Source: Streptomyces antioxidans
GTDB taxonomy: Bacteria; Actinomycetota; Actinomycetes; Streptomycetales; Streptomycetaceae
Direction of reading: 5' to 3'
Assembly: GCF_000968685.2 (NCBI RefSeq)
Contig: NZ_LAKD02000015.1
Coordinates: 1-64,000, forward strand
Length of the DNA stretch: 64,000 bases
Positions within the stretch are counted from its first letter, which is position 1; each line of letters begins with the position of its first letter. This document shows positions 32,502-40,162 of this stretch, piece by piece. The notes under the pieces were generated by a model that ran no database searches, was not told the origin of the DNA, and was given only the letters and a program-made list of their open reading frames with translations. The translations under genes and the position numbers were made by a program.

Positions 32502-33293
32502 ATGGCGGACACGGAGCCGGAACCGGCGGGACGGGAGCCGACGGGACCGGAGCCGCAGCAAGGGGAGCCGGCGGGACCAAAGCCGACGGGCCCCGAGCCG
32601 GGGGAATCGGAGCCGGCGGAGCCGACGGCCCCGGCGCCCGACGGCGACGCGGCGGAACCGCTCACCACCCTCTCCCTGCCCGCACAGCTGATCATCGCGG
32701 TGGCCATCGCGGTCGCCGCCGTCGCCGCCGCGATCCATCTCTCGGCGGCCTTCCTGAACGTCTCGCCGCCCAACACCCTCACCAAGCGCCACGGCGCGGC
32801 GATAGACGACTACGTCTACCCGGAGTTCGAACGGGTCTGGAAGCTCTTCGCCCCCAACCCGCTCCAGCAGAACATCGCCGTCCAGGCCCGCGCCCAGATC
32901 CGCACCCCCGAGGGCGGCACCGCGACCACCGGCTGGCGCGACCTCTCGGCCCAGGACGGCGCGGACATCCGCCACAACCCGCTGCCCAGCCACACCCAGC
33001 AGAACGAGCTGCGCCGCGGCTGGGAGTTCTACGTCGGCTCGCACGACGCGAAGGAGCGGCCGCAGGGGATGCGCGGCAACCTCTCCGAGCAGTACGTCCG
33101 CCGGATCGTGGCGCTCCGCCTCGGCCGCGAGGAGGACGGCGGCACCGTGGAGCGAATACAGGTGCGCTCCGCGACCACTCCGGTGGCCCCGCCGCCCTGG
33201 AGCGACGAGAAGATCGACACCAAGACGTTCTACCGCACGCTGCCGTGGTGGACCGTGACCTCCGCTGACCTCCCGGAGGCCAAGCGCCCGTGA
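32502..33293 (+). CDS. DUF5819 family membrane protein
   Basis: 263 residues from the ATG at 32502. Cytoplasmic Glu/Pro/Gly repeat head (EPxGPEP-like, 1-50), one transmembrane helix (about 62-84, QLIIAVAIAVAAVAAAIHLS), then an outside domain starting FLNVSPPNTLTKRHGAAIDDYVYPEFERVWKLFAPNP, the DUF5819 hallmark. Function unknown. Its TGA overlaps the GTG of the HTTM gene, and the two families commonly occur together, so they probably form one membrane system. Confidence 0.88.
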   Translation: MADTEPEPAGREPTGPEPQQGEPAGPKPTGPEPGESEPAEPTAPAPDGDAAEPLTTLSLPAQLIIAVAIAVAAVAAAIHLSAAFLNVSPPNTLTKRHGAAIDDYVYPEFERVWKLFAPNPLQQNIAVQARAQIRTPEGGTATTGWRDLSAQDGADIRHNPLPSHTQQNELRRGWEFYVGSHDAKERPQGMRGNLSEQYVRRIVALRLGREEDGGTVERIQVRSATTPVAPPPWSDEKIDTKTFYRTLPWWTVTSADLPEAKRP

Positions 33294-34525
33294 CCCCCTC
33301 CGCCCGCCTCCAGACCGCCGTGGCGCGTGGCTACACGCGCGTCACCGCCTCCGCGCTCGGCCCCCGGCAGAGCGCCGTCGTGCGCATCGGCTTCTCCTTC
33401 ACCTGGCTGCTGTTCCTGGTGCGCGAATGGCCCCACCGCCGGGAGCTGTACGGGCCGGACGCCCCGTGGAACTGGGACATGGCCGCCCGGCTGATCGACG
33501 GCAACCGCGCCTTCAGCGCGCTCATGTGGTCCGACAGCACGGTGTGGTTCGAGATCGTCTACGCCCTCGCCATCGTCTCCAGCGCGCTGCTGCTGGTGGG
33601 CTGGCGCACCCGCACCATGTCCGTGCTGTTCATGATCGGGGTGCTGTCGCTGCAGAACCGCAGCATCTTCGTGGGGGACGGCGGCGACAACCTCATCCAT
33701 CTGATGTCGATGTATCTGGTGCTGACCCGGTGCGGTCAGGTGTGGTCCCTGGACGCGCGCCGGGCGGCCCGGGGCGGGGCGGACCGCGCGTGGCCGCCGC
33801 GCGACACCACGGGGATCGTGCTGTGGGCCGTCACCGGGACCGCTCTGCTCTGGGCGCAGCTGTTCACCGACGCCCGGCTGTACCTGACCGCCGACGGCCC
33901 GCTGCCCGGGCTGGGCTGGGGCACCGTCCTGTGGGGGCTGTGGCTCGTCCACGCCGGATGGTGGTTCGTCAGGCGTTACGCGCCGGGGGAGCCGCGCATC
34001 GTCATGGACGCGCTCGCCAAGGTGGCGCACAACGGCGCCCTGTTGGTGATCATGGCCGAGGTGTGTCTGCTGTACGCCTCGGCCGGGTGGTACAAGATCC
34101 AGGGTTCGCGTTGGCAGGACGGCACCGCCCTCTACTACCCGCTGCATCTGGACTACTTCTCGCCCTGGCCCTGGCTGGCCGACATCGTGGCGTCCAGCGG
34201 CACCCTGGTGATGGTGCTGACCTACGGAACGGTCATCGTCCAGGTGGCCTTTCCGTTCACCCTGCTCAACCGCCGGGCCAAGAACGCCATGCTCGTCCTG
34301 CTGATGCTGGAGCACCTCGGCATCGCCGTGCTGCTCGGGCTGCCGTTCTTCTCGCTCGCGGTGGTCGCGGCGGACGCGGTCTTCCTGCCGACGAACGTCC
34401 TGCGCTGGGCCGAGGCCCGGCTGGGCCGGGCCCGGGACCGGCTGGCGGCGCGCTCCGTATGGCTGCCCGGGCAGCGGGCGCGGGAGAGCGACGAGGTATC
34501 GCCGGACGGCACCCTCGTACGCTGA
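33290..34525 (+). CDS. HTTM-domain polytopic membrane protein (vitamin K-dependent carboxylase-like)
   Basis: 411 residues from the GTG at 33290. Multiple hydrophobic helices with HTTM hallmarks: an N-terminal 'RIGFSFTWLLFLVREWPHR', the DGGDNLIHLMSMYLVL segment, and the central 'YASAGWYKIQGSRWQDGTALYYPLHLDYF' corresponding to the HTTM motif. HTTM includes gamma-glutamyl carboxylase and related bacterial proteins, but catalytic function is not established for this branch. GTGA overlap with the DUF5819 gene indicates coupled translation. The SpoU methyltransferase gene follows after 4 bp. Confidence 0.9.
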   Translation: MTPSARLQTAVARGYTRVTASALGPRQSAVVRIGFSFTWLLFLVREWPHRRELYGPDAPWNWDMAARLIDGNRAFSALMWSDSTVWFEIVYALAIVSSALLLVGWRTRTMSVLFMIGVLSLQNRSIFVGDGGDNLIHLMSMYLVLTRCGQVWSLDARRAARGGADRAWPPRDTTGIVLWAVTGTALLWAQLFTDARLYLTADGPLPGLGWGTVLWGLWLVHAGWWFVRRYAPGEPRIVMDALAKVAHNGALLVIMAEVCLLYASAGWYKIQGSRWQDGTALYYPLHLDYFSPWPWLADIVASSGTLVMVLTYGTVIVQVAFPFTLLNRRAKNAMLVLLMLEHLGIAVLLGLPFFSLAVVAADAVFLPTNVLRWAEARLGRARDRLAARSVWLPGQRARESDEVSPDGTLVR

Positions 34526-34529
34526 GGGG

Positions 34530-35291
34530 ATGATCGATGACGAGTCGGCGCGGGCCGTACGGCACTGGCGCGCGACGGCCCCCGACACCGTGCTGCTGGA
34601 CGGCTTCCACGCGCTGAAGCACGCCCTGCGGTTCGGCGCGGAGGTGCGCGCCGCGGTCACCAGCGACAGGGCGGCCGCCGTGGGGCTCGCCGAGGACCTG
34701 GCCGACGACCTCACCGAGGTGATCGGGGACCTTCTGGTGGAGGTCGATGCCGGGACCCTGCGCGATCTGGTGCCCAGGGTGCATCCCACCCGGGTCGCCG
34801 CCCTCGCGGTCCGGCGGGGCCGCCAGACGAACCTGGACGAGCTGTCCCGGCGGCCCCGGCAGGCCCCGGTGGTCGTCCTGGACAATCCCCGCAACCTGGG
34901 GAACGTCGGGGCCGTGGTCCGGCTCGCCGCCGGGTTCGGGGCCACGGGCGTGGTCACCACCGGCGATATCGACCCCTGGCATCCGAACGCCGTCCGCTCG
35001 GGCGCCGGGCTTCACTTCGCCACCGCGGTCGAGCGGCTGCCGGGTGACGCGCTTCCGGAGGGGCCGCTGTACGCCCTGGATCCGGAGGGGGAGGACATCC
35101 GGTCCATGACCGTCCCCGATGACGCGCTATTCGCCTTCGGCTCCGAGCGGCACGGGATCTCGCCGGAGCTGCGGAAGCGTGCCACGAGGCTGGTGGCCCT
35201 CCCCATGCGGCCACAGGTGTCCAGCTACAACCTGGCCACCAGCGTGGCCATGGCCCTCTTCCACTGGGGCGGCCCCGCCCACCCGGCCTAG
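34530..35291 (+). CDS. SpoU/TrmH-family RNA 2'-O-methyltransferase
   Basis: 253 residues. The C-terminal SPOUT domain has all three motifs: LDNPRNLGNVGAVVRLA (motif 1), FGSERHGIS (motif 2) and MRPQVSSYNLATSVAMALF (motif 3), forming the trefoil-knot S-adenosylmethionine site. The N-terminal region (1-100) is a probable RNA-binding domain. It should methylate a ribose in rRNA or tRNA; the target position cannot be told. Starts 4 bp after the HTTM gene, so it shares its transcript. Confidence 0.94.
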   Translation: MIDDESARAVRHWRATAPDTVLLDGFHALKHALRFGAEVRAAVTSDRAAAVGLAEDLADDLTEVIGDLLVEVDAGTLRDLVPRVHPTRVAALAVRRGRQTNLDELSRRPRQAPVVVLDNPRNLGNVGAVVRLAAGFGATGVVTTGDIDPWHPNAVRSGAGLHFATAVERLPGDALPEGPLYALDPEGEDIRSMTVPDDALFAFGSERHGISPELRKRATRLVALPMRPQVSSYNLATSVAMALFHWGGPAHPA

Positions 35292-35332
35292 GCCCGGCCC
35301 GTCCTGCCTCCAGGCCCGGCCCGTCCTGCCCA

Positions 35333-35393
35333 GGCCCGATGGGTGGGGCGGAGTGCGCGGTGACCGGCCCCGAGCCGCCCCGCCCATCGGGCC
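35333..35393. terminator. Large inverted repeat between the methyltransferase and paaN
   Basis: A 19-bp stem (GGCCCGATGGGTGGGGCGG against its complement, one G-U pair) encloses a 23-nt loop, between convergent stops. It is preceded by a direct repeat of AGGCCCGGCCCGTCCTGCC. Confidence 0.85.
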
Positions 35394-35395
35394 CG

Positions 35396-37120
35396 CTACT
35401 CCGCCGGGCGGCGGACCTCGACCATCCGGAAGCGGCTGGCCACGAACGCTCCGTCGCACAGCGCGGCATTGGCCGACCGGTTGCCGCCCGTGCCGTGGAA
35501 GTCCGAGAACGCCGCGGTCTGGTTCACATACACCCCGCCGGTCAGATTGAGCGACAGCTGGGCGCACTCCTCCAGACACGCCTCCTCGATCAGCCGCTCC
35601 GCCTCCGGCGAGGTGGTGTACGCCCCGACCGTCATCGCGCCCTTGTCCCGGGTGGTCCGGCGCAGCAGCGCGACCGCGTCCTCCGTGGAGGCGACGGCGA
35701 CGGCGAAGGAGACCGGGCCGAAGCACTCGGCCAGATAGGGCGCGTCCGCGTCCGCCCCCTCCCAGAACTTCCGCGCGCCGTCCGCCTTGACCATCAGCGG
35801 TGTGCGGACGGTGGCGCCCGGGAAGTCGGGGTGGGTCACCGTACGGGAGGCGAGGGCGACCGCGCCCAGGCCGGGGGCGGCCTCCAGCCGCTCCTGGACC
35901 CGCGGGCCCACGATCGCGCCGAGCAGCGCGCTCGCCCGTGCGTCGTCGCCCAGCAGCCCGTCCACCGCCGCCGCCAGGTCGGCCACCACCTCGTCATAGG
36001 TCTTGGGACCGGCGTCGGTGGTGATGCCGTCGCGGGGGATCAGCAGATTCTGCGGGGTGGTGCACATCTGGCCGCTGTAGAGGGACAGGGAGAACGCCAG
36101 ATTGGCGAGCATGCCGTGGTAGTCGTCGGTGGAGTCGATCACCACCGTGTTGACCCCCGCCTTCTCCGTGAAGACCTGGGCCTGGCGGGCGTGGGTCTCC
36201 AGCCAGTCGCCGAAGGCGGTGGATCCCGTGTAGTCGATGACGCGGATCTCGGGGCGGACGGCGAGGACCTTGGCGATCCCCTCGTCCGGCCGCTCGGCCG
36301 CCAGCGCCACCAGATCCGGGCTGAACCCCGCCTCCTTCAGCACCTCCCGCGCCACCTGGACCGTCAGCGCCAGCGGCAGCACGGCCTGGGGGTGCGGCTT
36401 GACCAGCACCGGATTGCCGGTGGCGAGCGAGGCGAAGAGACCCGGATAGCCGTTCCACGTCGGGAAGGTGTTGCAGCCGATCAGCAGGGCGACACCGCGC
36501 GGGACGGCCGTGAACGTCTTGCGCAGCCGCAGCGGGTCGCGCTTGCCCTGAGGCTTGGACCAGTCGGCGGCGCCCGGGGTGCGGGTCTGCTCGGCGAACG
36601 CGTACGCCACCGCCTCCAGACCGCGGTCCTGGGCGTGGGGGCCACCGGCCTGGAACGCCATCATGTACGCCTGGCCGCTGGTGTGCATGACGGCCTGGGC
36701 GAACTCATGCGACCTGGCGCCGATCCGGGCCAGGATCTCCAGGCACACCATGGCCCGCGCCTCGGGACCGGCGTCCCGCCAGGCGGGCATCCCCGCCCGC
36801 ATCGCCGGGAGAAGCACCTCGATGTCCGGATGCGGATACTCCATGCCCATCTCCGCTCCGAACGGAGAGACCTCGGAGCCCGCCCAGCCGTCGGTGCCCG
36901 GCTGCTCAAGCTCGAAGCGCTTGCCGCGCAGCGCCTCGAACGCCGCCTGGCCCTCGGCGACGCTCAGGCTCGGCCGCCCGCCCTGGCCCTCGCCGCCGTA
37001 GGCCTTCGGGTGCTCGGGGTGCGGGGACCAATAGGCGCGGGTACGGATCGCCTCCAGGGCCTGGTCGAGGGTGGGGCGGTGCTCTTGCGTCAACTGCGCG
37101 GTGGTGAGTGCGGCGGTCAC
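35396..37120 (-). CDS. paaN: PaaN, phenylacetate degradation aldehyde dehydrogenase-family protein
   Basis: 574 residues; GTG at 37120 with GAGGAG upstream. Aldehyde dehydrogenase superfamily: IGCNTFPTWNGYPGLFASLATGNPVLVKPHP, the GSTAFGDWL Rossmann turn and catalytic Cys in SLYSGQMCTTPQN. Sequence and length fit the single-domain PaaN form found in actinobacteria (about 550 residues, no MaoC domain). It should take part in ring cleavage of oxepin-CoA or oxidation of the semialdehyde; in this form a separate hydratase would be needed. Divergent from paaH across a PaaR-like operator. Confidence 0.92.
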   Translation of the reverse strand: MTAALTTAQLTQEHRPTLDQALEAIRTRAYWSPHPEHPKAYGGEGQGGRPSLSVAEGQAAFEALRGKRFELEQPGTDGWAGSEVSPFGAEMGMEYPHPDIEVLLPAMRAGMPAWRDAGPEARAMVCLEILARIGARSHEFAQAVMHTSGQAYMMAFQAGGPHAQDRGLEAVAYAFAEQTRTPGAADWSKPQGKRDPLRLRKTFTAVPRGVALLIGCNTFPTWNGYPGLFASLATGNPVLVKPHPQAVLPLALTVQVAREVLKEAGFSPDLVALAAERPDEGIAKVLAVRPEIRVIDYTGSTAFGDWLETHARQAQVFTEKAGVNTVVIDSTDDYHGMLANLAFSLSLYSGQMCTTPQNLLIPRDGITTDAGPKTYDEVVADLAAAVDGLLGDDARASALLGAIVGPRVQERLEAAPGLGAVALASRTVTHPDFPGATVRTPLMVKADGARKFWEGADADAPYLAECFGPVSFAVAVASTEDAVALLRRTTRDKGAMTVGAYTTSPEAERLIEEACLEECAQLSLNLTGGVYVNQTAAFSDFHGTGGNRSANAALCDGAFVASRFRMVEVRRPAE

Positions 37121-37142
37121 GACTGACCAACTCCTCGTCGAG

Positions 37143-37184
37143 CTGGGGCTGGGCTGGATTGGGCTGGGGCTGGGCTGGATTGGG
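37143..37184. repeat. Two tandem 21-bp repeats in the paaN leader
   Basis: The unit CTGGGGCTGGGCTGGATTGG plus G occurs at 37143-37163 and 37164-37184, between the PaaR-like operator and the paaN start. Purine-rich on one strand. Confidence 0.85.
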
Positions 37185-37200
37185 CGACAGAGTTAGAGTA

Positions 37201-37214
37201 ACCGAACGATCGGT
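37201..37214. promoter_or_regulatory. Predicted PaaR operator in the paaN/paaH divergent promoter
   Basis: ACCGAACGATCGGT matches ACCGNNCGNNCGGT exactly. It lies 81 bp upstream of the paaN GTG and 57 bp upstream of the paaH ATG, so one site can control both. Confidence 0.8.
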
Positions 37215-37238
37215 CGGGACAAGAGGGCCTGGCGAACC

Positions 37239-37247
37239 TGTGGATAA
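37239..37247. other. DnaA box beside the paaN/paaH operator
   Basis: TGTGGATAA, a perfect box in minus orientation, 25 bp from the PaaR-like site and 24 bp before the paaH ATG, in the likely paaH 5' leader. Confidence 0.55.
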
Positions 37248-37270
37248 CTTCGTCGAAAAGGATCTGCGGC

Positions 37271-38824
37271 ATGACTGCGATCGACCGTGGCAGCGACCGC
37301 GCCGGCCTCGTCGCCGTCGTCGGCACCGGCACGATGGGCCAGGGGATCGCCCAAGTGGCGCTGGCCGCGGGCCATCCCGTGCGGCTCTACGACGCCGCGC
37401 CCGGCCGCGCCTCCCGGGCCGCCGACGCCATCGCCCACCGGCTCGGCCGACTGGTCGCCAAGGAACGCCTCACGGCCGCCGACCGCGACGCCGCCCTCGG
37501 GCGCCTCACCCCCGTCGCCGACCTCGCGGACCTGGCCGAGGCGGAGCTGGTGGCCGAGGCGATCCTGGAGGAACTCGGCGCCAAGCAGCAGCTGTTCACC
37601 GCGCTGGAGTCGGTGGTGTCCGACGGCTGTCTGCTCGCCACCAACACCTCCTCCCTTTCCGTCACCGCCGTCGCGGGCGTCCTGCGCCGCCCCGGCCGCC
37701 TCCTCGGGCTGCACTTCTTCAATCCGGCCCCGCTGATGCCGCTGGTGGAGGTGGTGCGCGGCGCCGCCACGGACGAGGCTGCCGCCGACCGTGCCCAGGC
37801 CACCGTCGCGGCCTGGGGGAAGACCCCGGTGCGCTGCGCCGACACCCCCGGGTTCATCGTCAACCGGATCGCCCGCCCCTTCTATGCCGAGGCGTTCCGT
37901 GCGTACGAGGAGCGCGTGGCCGACCCCGCGACCCTGGACGCCGTGCTGCGCGAGTCCGGCGGCTTCCGGATGGGCCCCTTCGAGCTCACCGATCTGATCG
38001 GCCAGGACGTGAACGAGGCCGTCACCCGATCCGTCTGGGAAGCGCTGTTCCACGATCCGAAATTCACCCCGTCCCTCGCCCAGCGGCAGCTCGTCGCCTC
38101 CGGGCGGCACGGGCGCAAGACGGGCCACGGCTGGTACGACCACTCTGAGGGCGCCGGGCGGCCCGCCCCGCACACCGCGGAGCCGTGCGAGCCGCCCGGC
38201 AAGGTCGTCCTCCACGGCGACCTGGGGCCCGCGCAAGGGCTGGTCGGCCTCCTCGAGGAGGCGGACGTCCCGGTGATCCGCGAGCCCATCAGGGGCGCGG
38301 GCACCCCGGTGACCGGCGAGCCCGTCGGGGCCCATCTCGCCCTGCCCGACGGCACCCGCCTGTCCCTGGCCGACGGCACGACCGCCACCGAAGACCCCTT
38401 CGCCGCGTCGGTCCGCTTCGACCTGGCGCTGGACTACCGCACCGCCACCCGCGTCGCCCTGGCGCCGTCCACAGCCGCCCCCGCGGAGTCCCTGCGGTCC
38501 GCGGTCGGCCTGTTCCAGGCGCTCGGTAAGGACGTCAGCGTGGTCCAGGACGTCCCCGGCATGGTCGTGGCCCGTACGGTCGCGATGCTCGTGGACTTCG
38601 CCGAGGACGCCGTCGCCCGCGGGGTGGCGAGCCCCGAGGACATCGACACCGCCATGCTGACCGGCGTCAACTACCCGCGCGGACCGCTGGCCTGGGGGCG
38701 CGCGCTCGGAGCCCGCTGGGTGCGCGACACCCTGCGCAACCTCCACCACGCCTGTCCGACCGGCCGCTACGCCCCTTCCCAGGCGCTGATCCGGCGTGCG
38801 GCCGCCGATGGGAGGCTGCTGTAA
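37271..38824 (+). CDS. paaH: 3-hydroxyacyl-CoA dehydrogenase PaaH
   Basis: 517 residues; ATG at 37271. Rossmann NAD site VVGTGTMGQGIAQVALAAGH at the N-terminus, then AEAILEELGAKQQLF, NTSSLSVTAVA, GLHFFNPAPLMPLVEVV (catalytic His-Glu region), TPGFIVNRIARPF and a duplicated C-terminal domain (from about 390) giving the long form of about 500 residues. Oxidises a 3-hydroxyadipyl-CoA-type intermediate to 3-oxoadipyl-CoA in the lower phenylacetate pathway. paaR starts 2 bp downstream, so the regulator is in the same operon. Confidence 0.95.
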   Translation: MTAIDRGSDRAGLVAVVGTGTMGQGIAQVALAAGHPVRLYDAAPGRASRAADAIAHRLGRLVAKERLTAADRDAALGRLTPVADLADLAEAELVAEAILEELGAKQQLFTALESVVSDGCLLATNTSSLSVTAVAGVLRRPGRLLGLHFFNPAPLMPLVEVVRGAATDEAAADRAQATVAAWGKTPVRCADTPGFIVNRIARPFYAEAFRAYEERVADPATLDAVLRESGGFRMGPFELTDLIGQDVNEAVTRSVWEALFHDPKFTPSLAQRQLVASGRHGRKTGHGWYDHSEGAGRPAPHTAEPCEPPGKVVLHGDLGPAQGLVGLLEEADVPVIREPIRGAGTPVTGEPVGAHLALPDGTRLSLADGTTATEDPFAASVRFDLALDYRTATRVALAPSTAAPAESLRSAVGLFQALGKDVSVVQDVPGMVVARTVAMLVDFAEDAVARGVASPEDIDTAMLTGVNYPRGPLAWGRALGARWVRDTLRNLHHACPTGRYAPSQALIRRAAADGRLL

Positions 38825-38826
38825 TC

Positions 38827-39420
38827 ATGACCATGGCCAAGCGCGACACCTACACGCCCGAATCGCTGCTCGCGGTCGCCGTGGAGGTGTTCAACGAGCG
38901 CGGCTACGACGGCACCTCCATGGAGCACCTGTCCCGGGCCGCCGGGATCTCCAAGTCCTCCATCTACCACCATGTGAAGGGCAAGGAGGAACTGCTCAGG
39001 CTGGCCATAAGCCGTGCCCTGGACGGGCTGTTCGGCATCCTCCAGGAGCCCGCCGCGCGCGAGGGACGGTCGATCGAGCGGCTGGAGCACGTGGCCCGGC
39101 GCACCGCCGAGGTGCTGATGGACGAGCTGCCCTACGTCACGCTGCTGCTGCGCGTCCGGGGCAACACGGACACCGAGCGATGGGCCATGGAGCGGCGCCG
39201 GGAGTTCGACCACCAGGTGGCCGAGCTGCTCAAGCGGGCGGCTGCCGACGGCGACCTGCGGTCGGACGTGGACGCCCGGCTGGCGACCCGGCTGCTCTTC
39301 GGCATGATCAACTCCATTGTGGAGTGGTACCGGCCGGGCCGCGGCGGGGCCGCGACCTCCCAGGAGGTGGCCGAGGCCGTGGTCCGTACGGCCTTCGCGG
39401 GCCTGCGCACCCAGACCTGA
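38827..39420 (+). CDS. paaR: TetR-family repressor PaaR
   Basis: 197 residues from the ATG at 38827 (another in-frame ATG at 38833). N-terminal TetR HTH: 'AVEVFNERGYDGTSMEHLSRAAGISKSSIYHHVKGKEELL'. The ligand domain is typical of the PaaR/FadR-like group. Position after paaH and the palindromes ACCGNNCGNNCGGT at paa promoters support assignment as PaaR, which releases DNA on binding phenylacetyl-CoA. Probably autoregulated through the operator at 37201. Confidence 0.9.
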   Translation: MTMAKRDTYTPESLLAVAVEVFNERGYDGTSMEHLSRAAGISKSSIYHHVKGKEELLRLAISRALDGLFGILQEPAAREGRSIERLEHVARRTAEVLMDELPYVTLLLRVRGNTDTERWAMERRREFDHQVAELLKRAAADGDLRSDVDARLATRLLFGMINSIVEWYRPGRGGAATSQEVAEAVVRTAFAGLRTQT

Positions 39421-39491
39421 CGCACGGCGCCCGCGGGGCGGTACGCCCGCGCCCGGCCCGGGCTACCGCGCGGCGCCCGGCCCGGCCCCCG

Positions 39492-39980
39492 CTACGGCTC
39501 CGAGTCCAGGTCCGTCTCCTCGAAGACCAGCAGCGTCCGGGTGCTCAGCACCTCCGGTATGGCCTGGATCCGGGTGAGGACCAGCTCGCGCAGCGAGCGG
39601 TTGTCCTCGGTGTGCACCAGCAGCAGTACGTCGAAGTCCCCGCTGACCAGGGCGAGGTGGGTGGCCCCTGGGAGCTGCCTGAGCTCTTCGCGCACGGTGC
39701 GCCAGGAGTTCTGGACGATCTTCAGCGTGATGTACGCGGACGCGCCCTGCCCGGCCCGCTCCTGGTCCACCCGGGCGCTGAAGCCGCGGATCACTCCGTC
39801 GTCGAGCAGGCGGTTGATCCGGGCGTAGGCGTTGGCGCGCGAGACGTGCACCTGCTCGGCCACGGAGCGTATGGAGGCGCGGCCGTCCATTTGGAGCAGA
39901 CGCAGGATGTCGCGGTCGATGCCGTCCAGCGGGCGCGCCGGGGGTTTGCCGTCCGGATTGGCCATCTGTTCGCCCGCCAT
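39492..39980 (-). CDS. Lrp/AsnC-family regulator (BkdR-like)
   Basis: 162 residues from the ATG at 39980 (GGGAGG 9 nt upstream); the in-frame ATG at 40001 is an alternative. N-terminal HTH 'LDGIDRDILRLLQMDGRASIRSVAEQVHVSRANAYARINRLLDDGVI' and C-terminal RAM/AsnC effector domain (ITLKIVQNSW...LVSGDFDVLLLVHTEDNRSLRELV). Divergent from bkdA, a typical BkdR position, so it probably regulates branched-chain 2-oxoacid dehydrogenase expression in response to branched amino acids. Convergent with paaR. Confidence 0.93.
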   Translation of the reverse strand: MAGEQMANPDGKPPARPLDGIDRDILRLLQMDGRASIRSVAEQVHVSRANAYARINRLLDDGVIRGFSARVDQERAGQGASAYITLKIVQNSWRTVREELRQLPGATHLALVSGDFDVLLLVHTEDNRSLRELVLTRIQAIPEVLSTRTLLVFEETDLDSEP

Positions 39981-40038
39981 ATCGTCCTGCCTCCCCTTCA
40001 TGGACGTCCTGTCCTCATCCCAGGGGCTGCAGAACCGT

Positions 40039-40047
40039 TTGTCCACA
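40039..40047. other. DnaA box in the Lrp/bkdA intergenic region
   Basis: TTGTCCACA, a perfect box, 35 bp left of the third PaaR-like site and about 58 bp upstream of the predicted Lrp start. Confidence 0.55.
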
Positions 40048-40081
40048 GGCTTGGGTCGCCTGTAGCCAAAATGCGTCAACG

Positions 40082-40095
40082 ACCGAACAATCGGT
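40082..40095. promoter_or_regulatory. Imperfect PaaR-like operator upstream of bkdA
   Basis: ACCGAACAATCGGT differs from ACCGNNCGNNCGGT by one base (CA for CG). It sits 68 bp before the bkdA ATG and about 100 bp from the Lrp start, in their shared promoter region. Confidence 0.5.
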
Positions 40096-40097
40096 AG

Positions 40098-40133
40098 GGG
40101 AGGGCGATGCCGCCCGGCACGCCCCGCCCTCCC
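40098..40133 (+). promoter_or_regulatory. Leader hairpin before bkdA (possible attenuator)
   Basis: A 9-bp stem GGGAGGGCG/CGCCCTCCC with a nested TGCCG-CC-CGGCA hairpin. It lies between the PaaR-like site and the strong AGGAGGT ribosome site of bkdA. Confidence 0.45.
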
Positions 40134-40162
40134 GCCGTACGCCACGCCCAGGAGGTCGCGCC

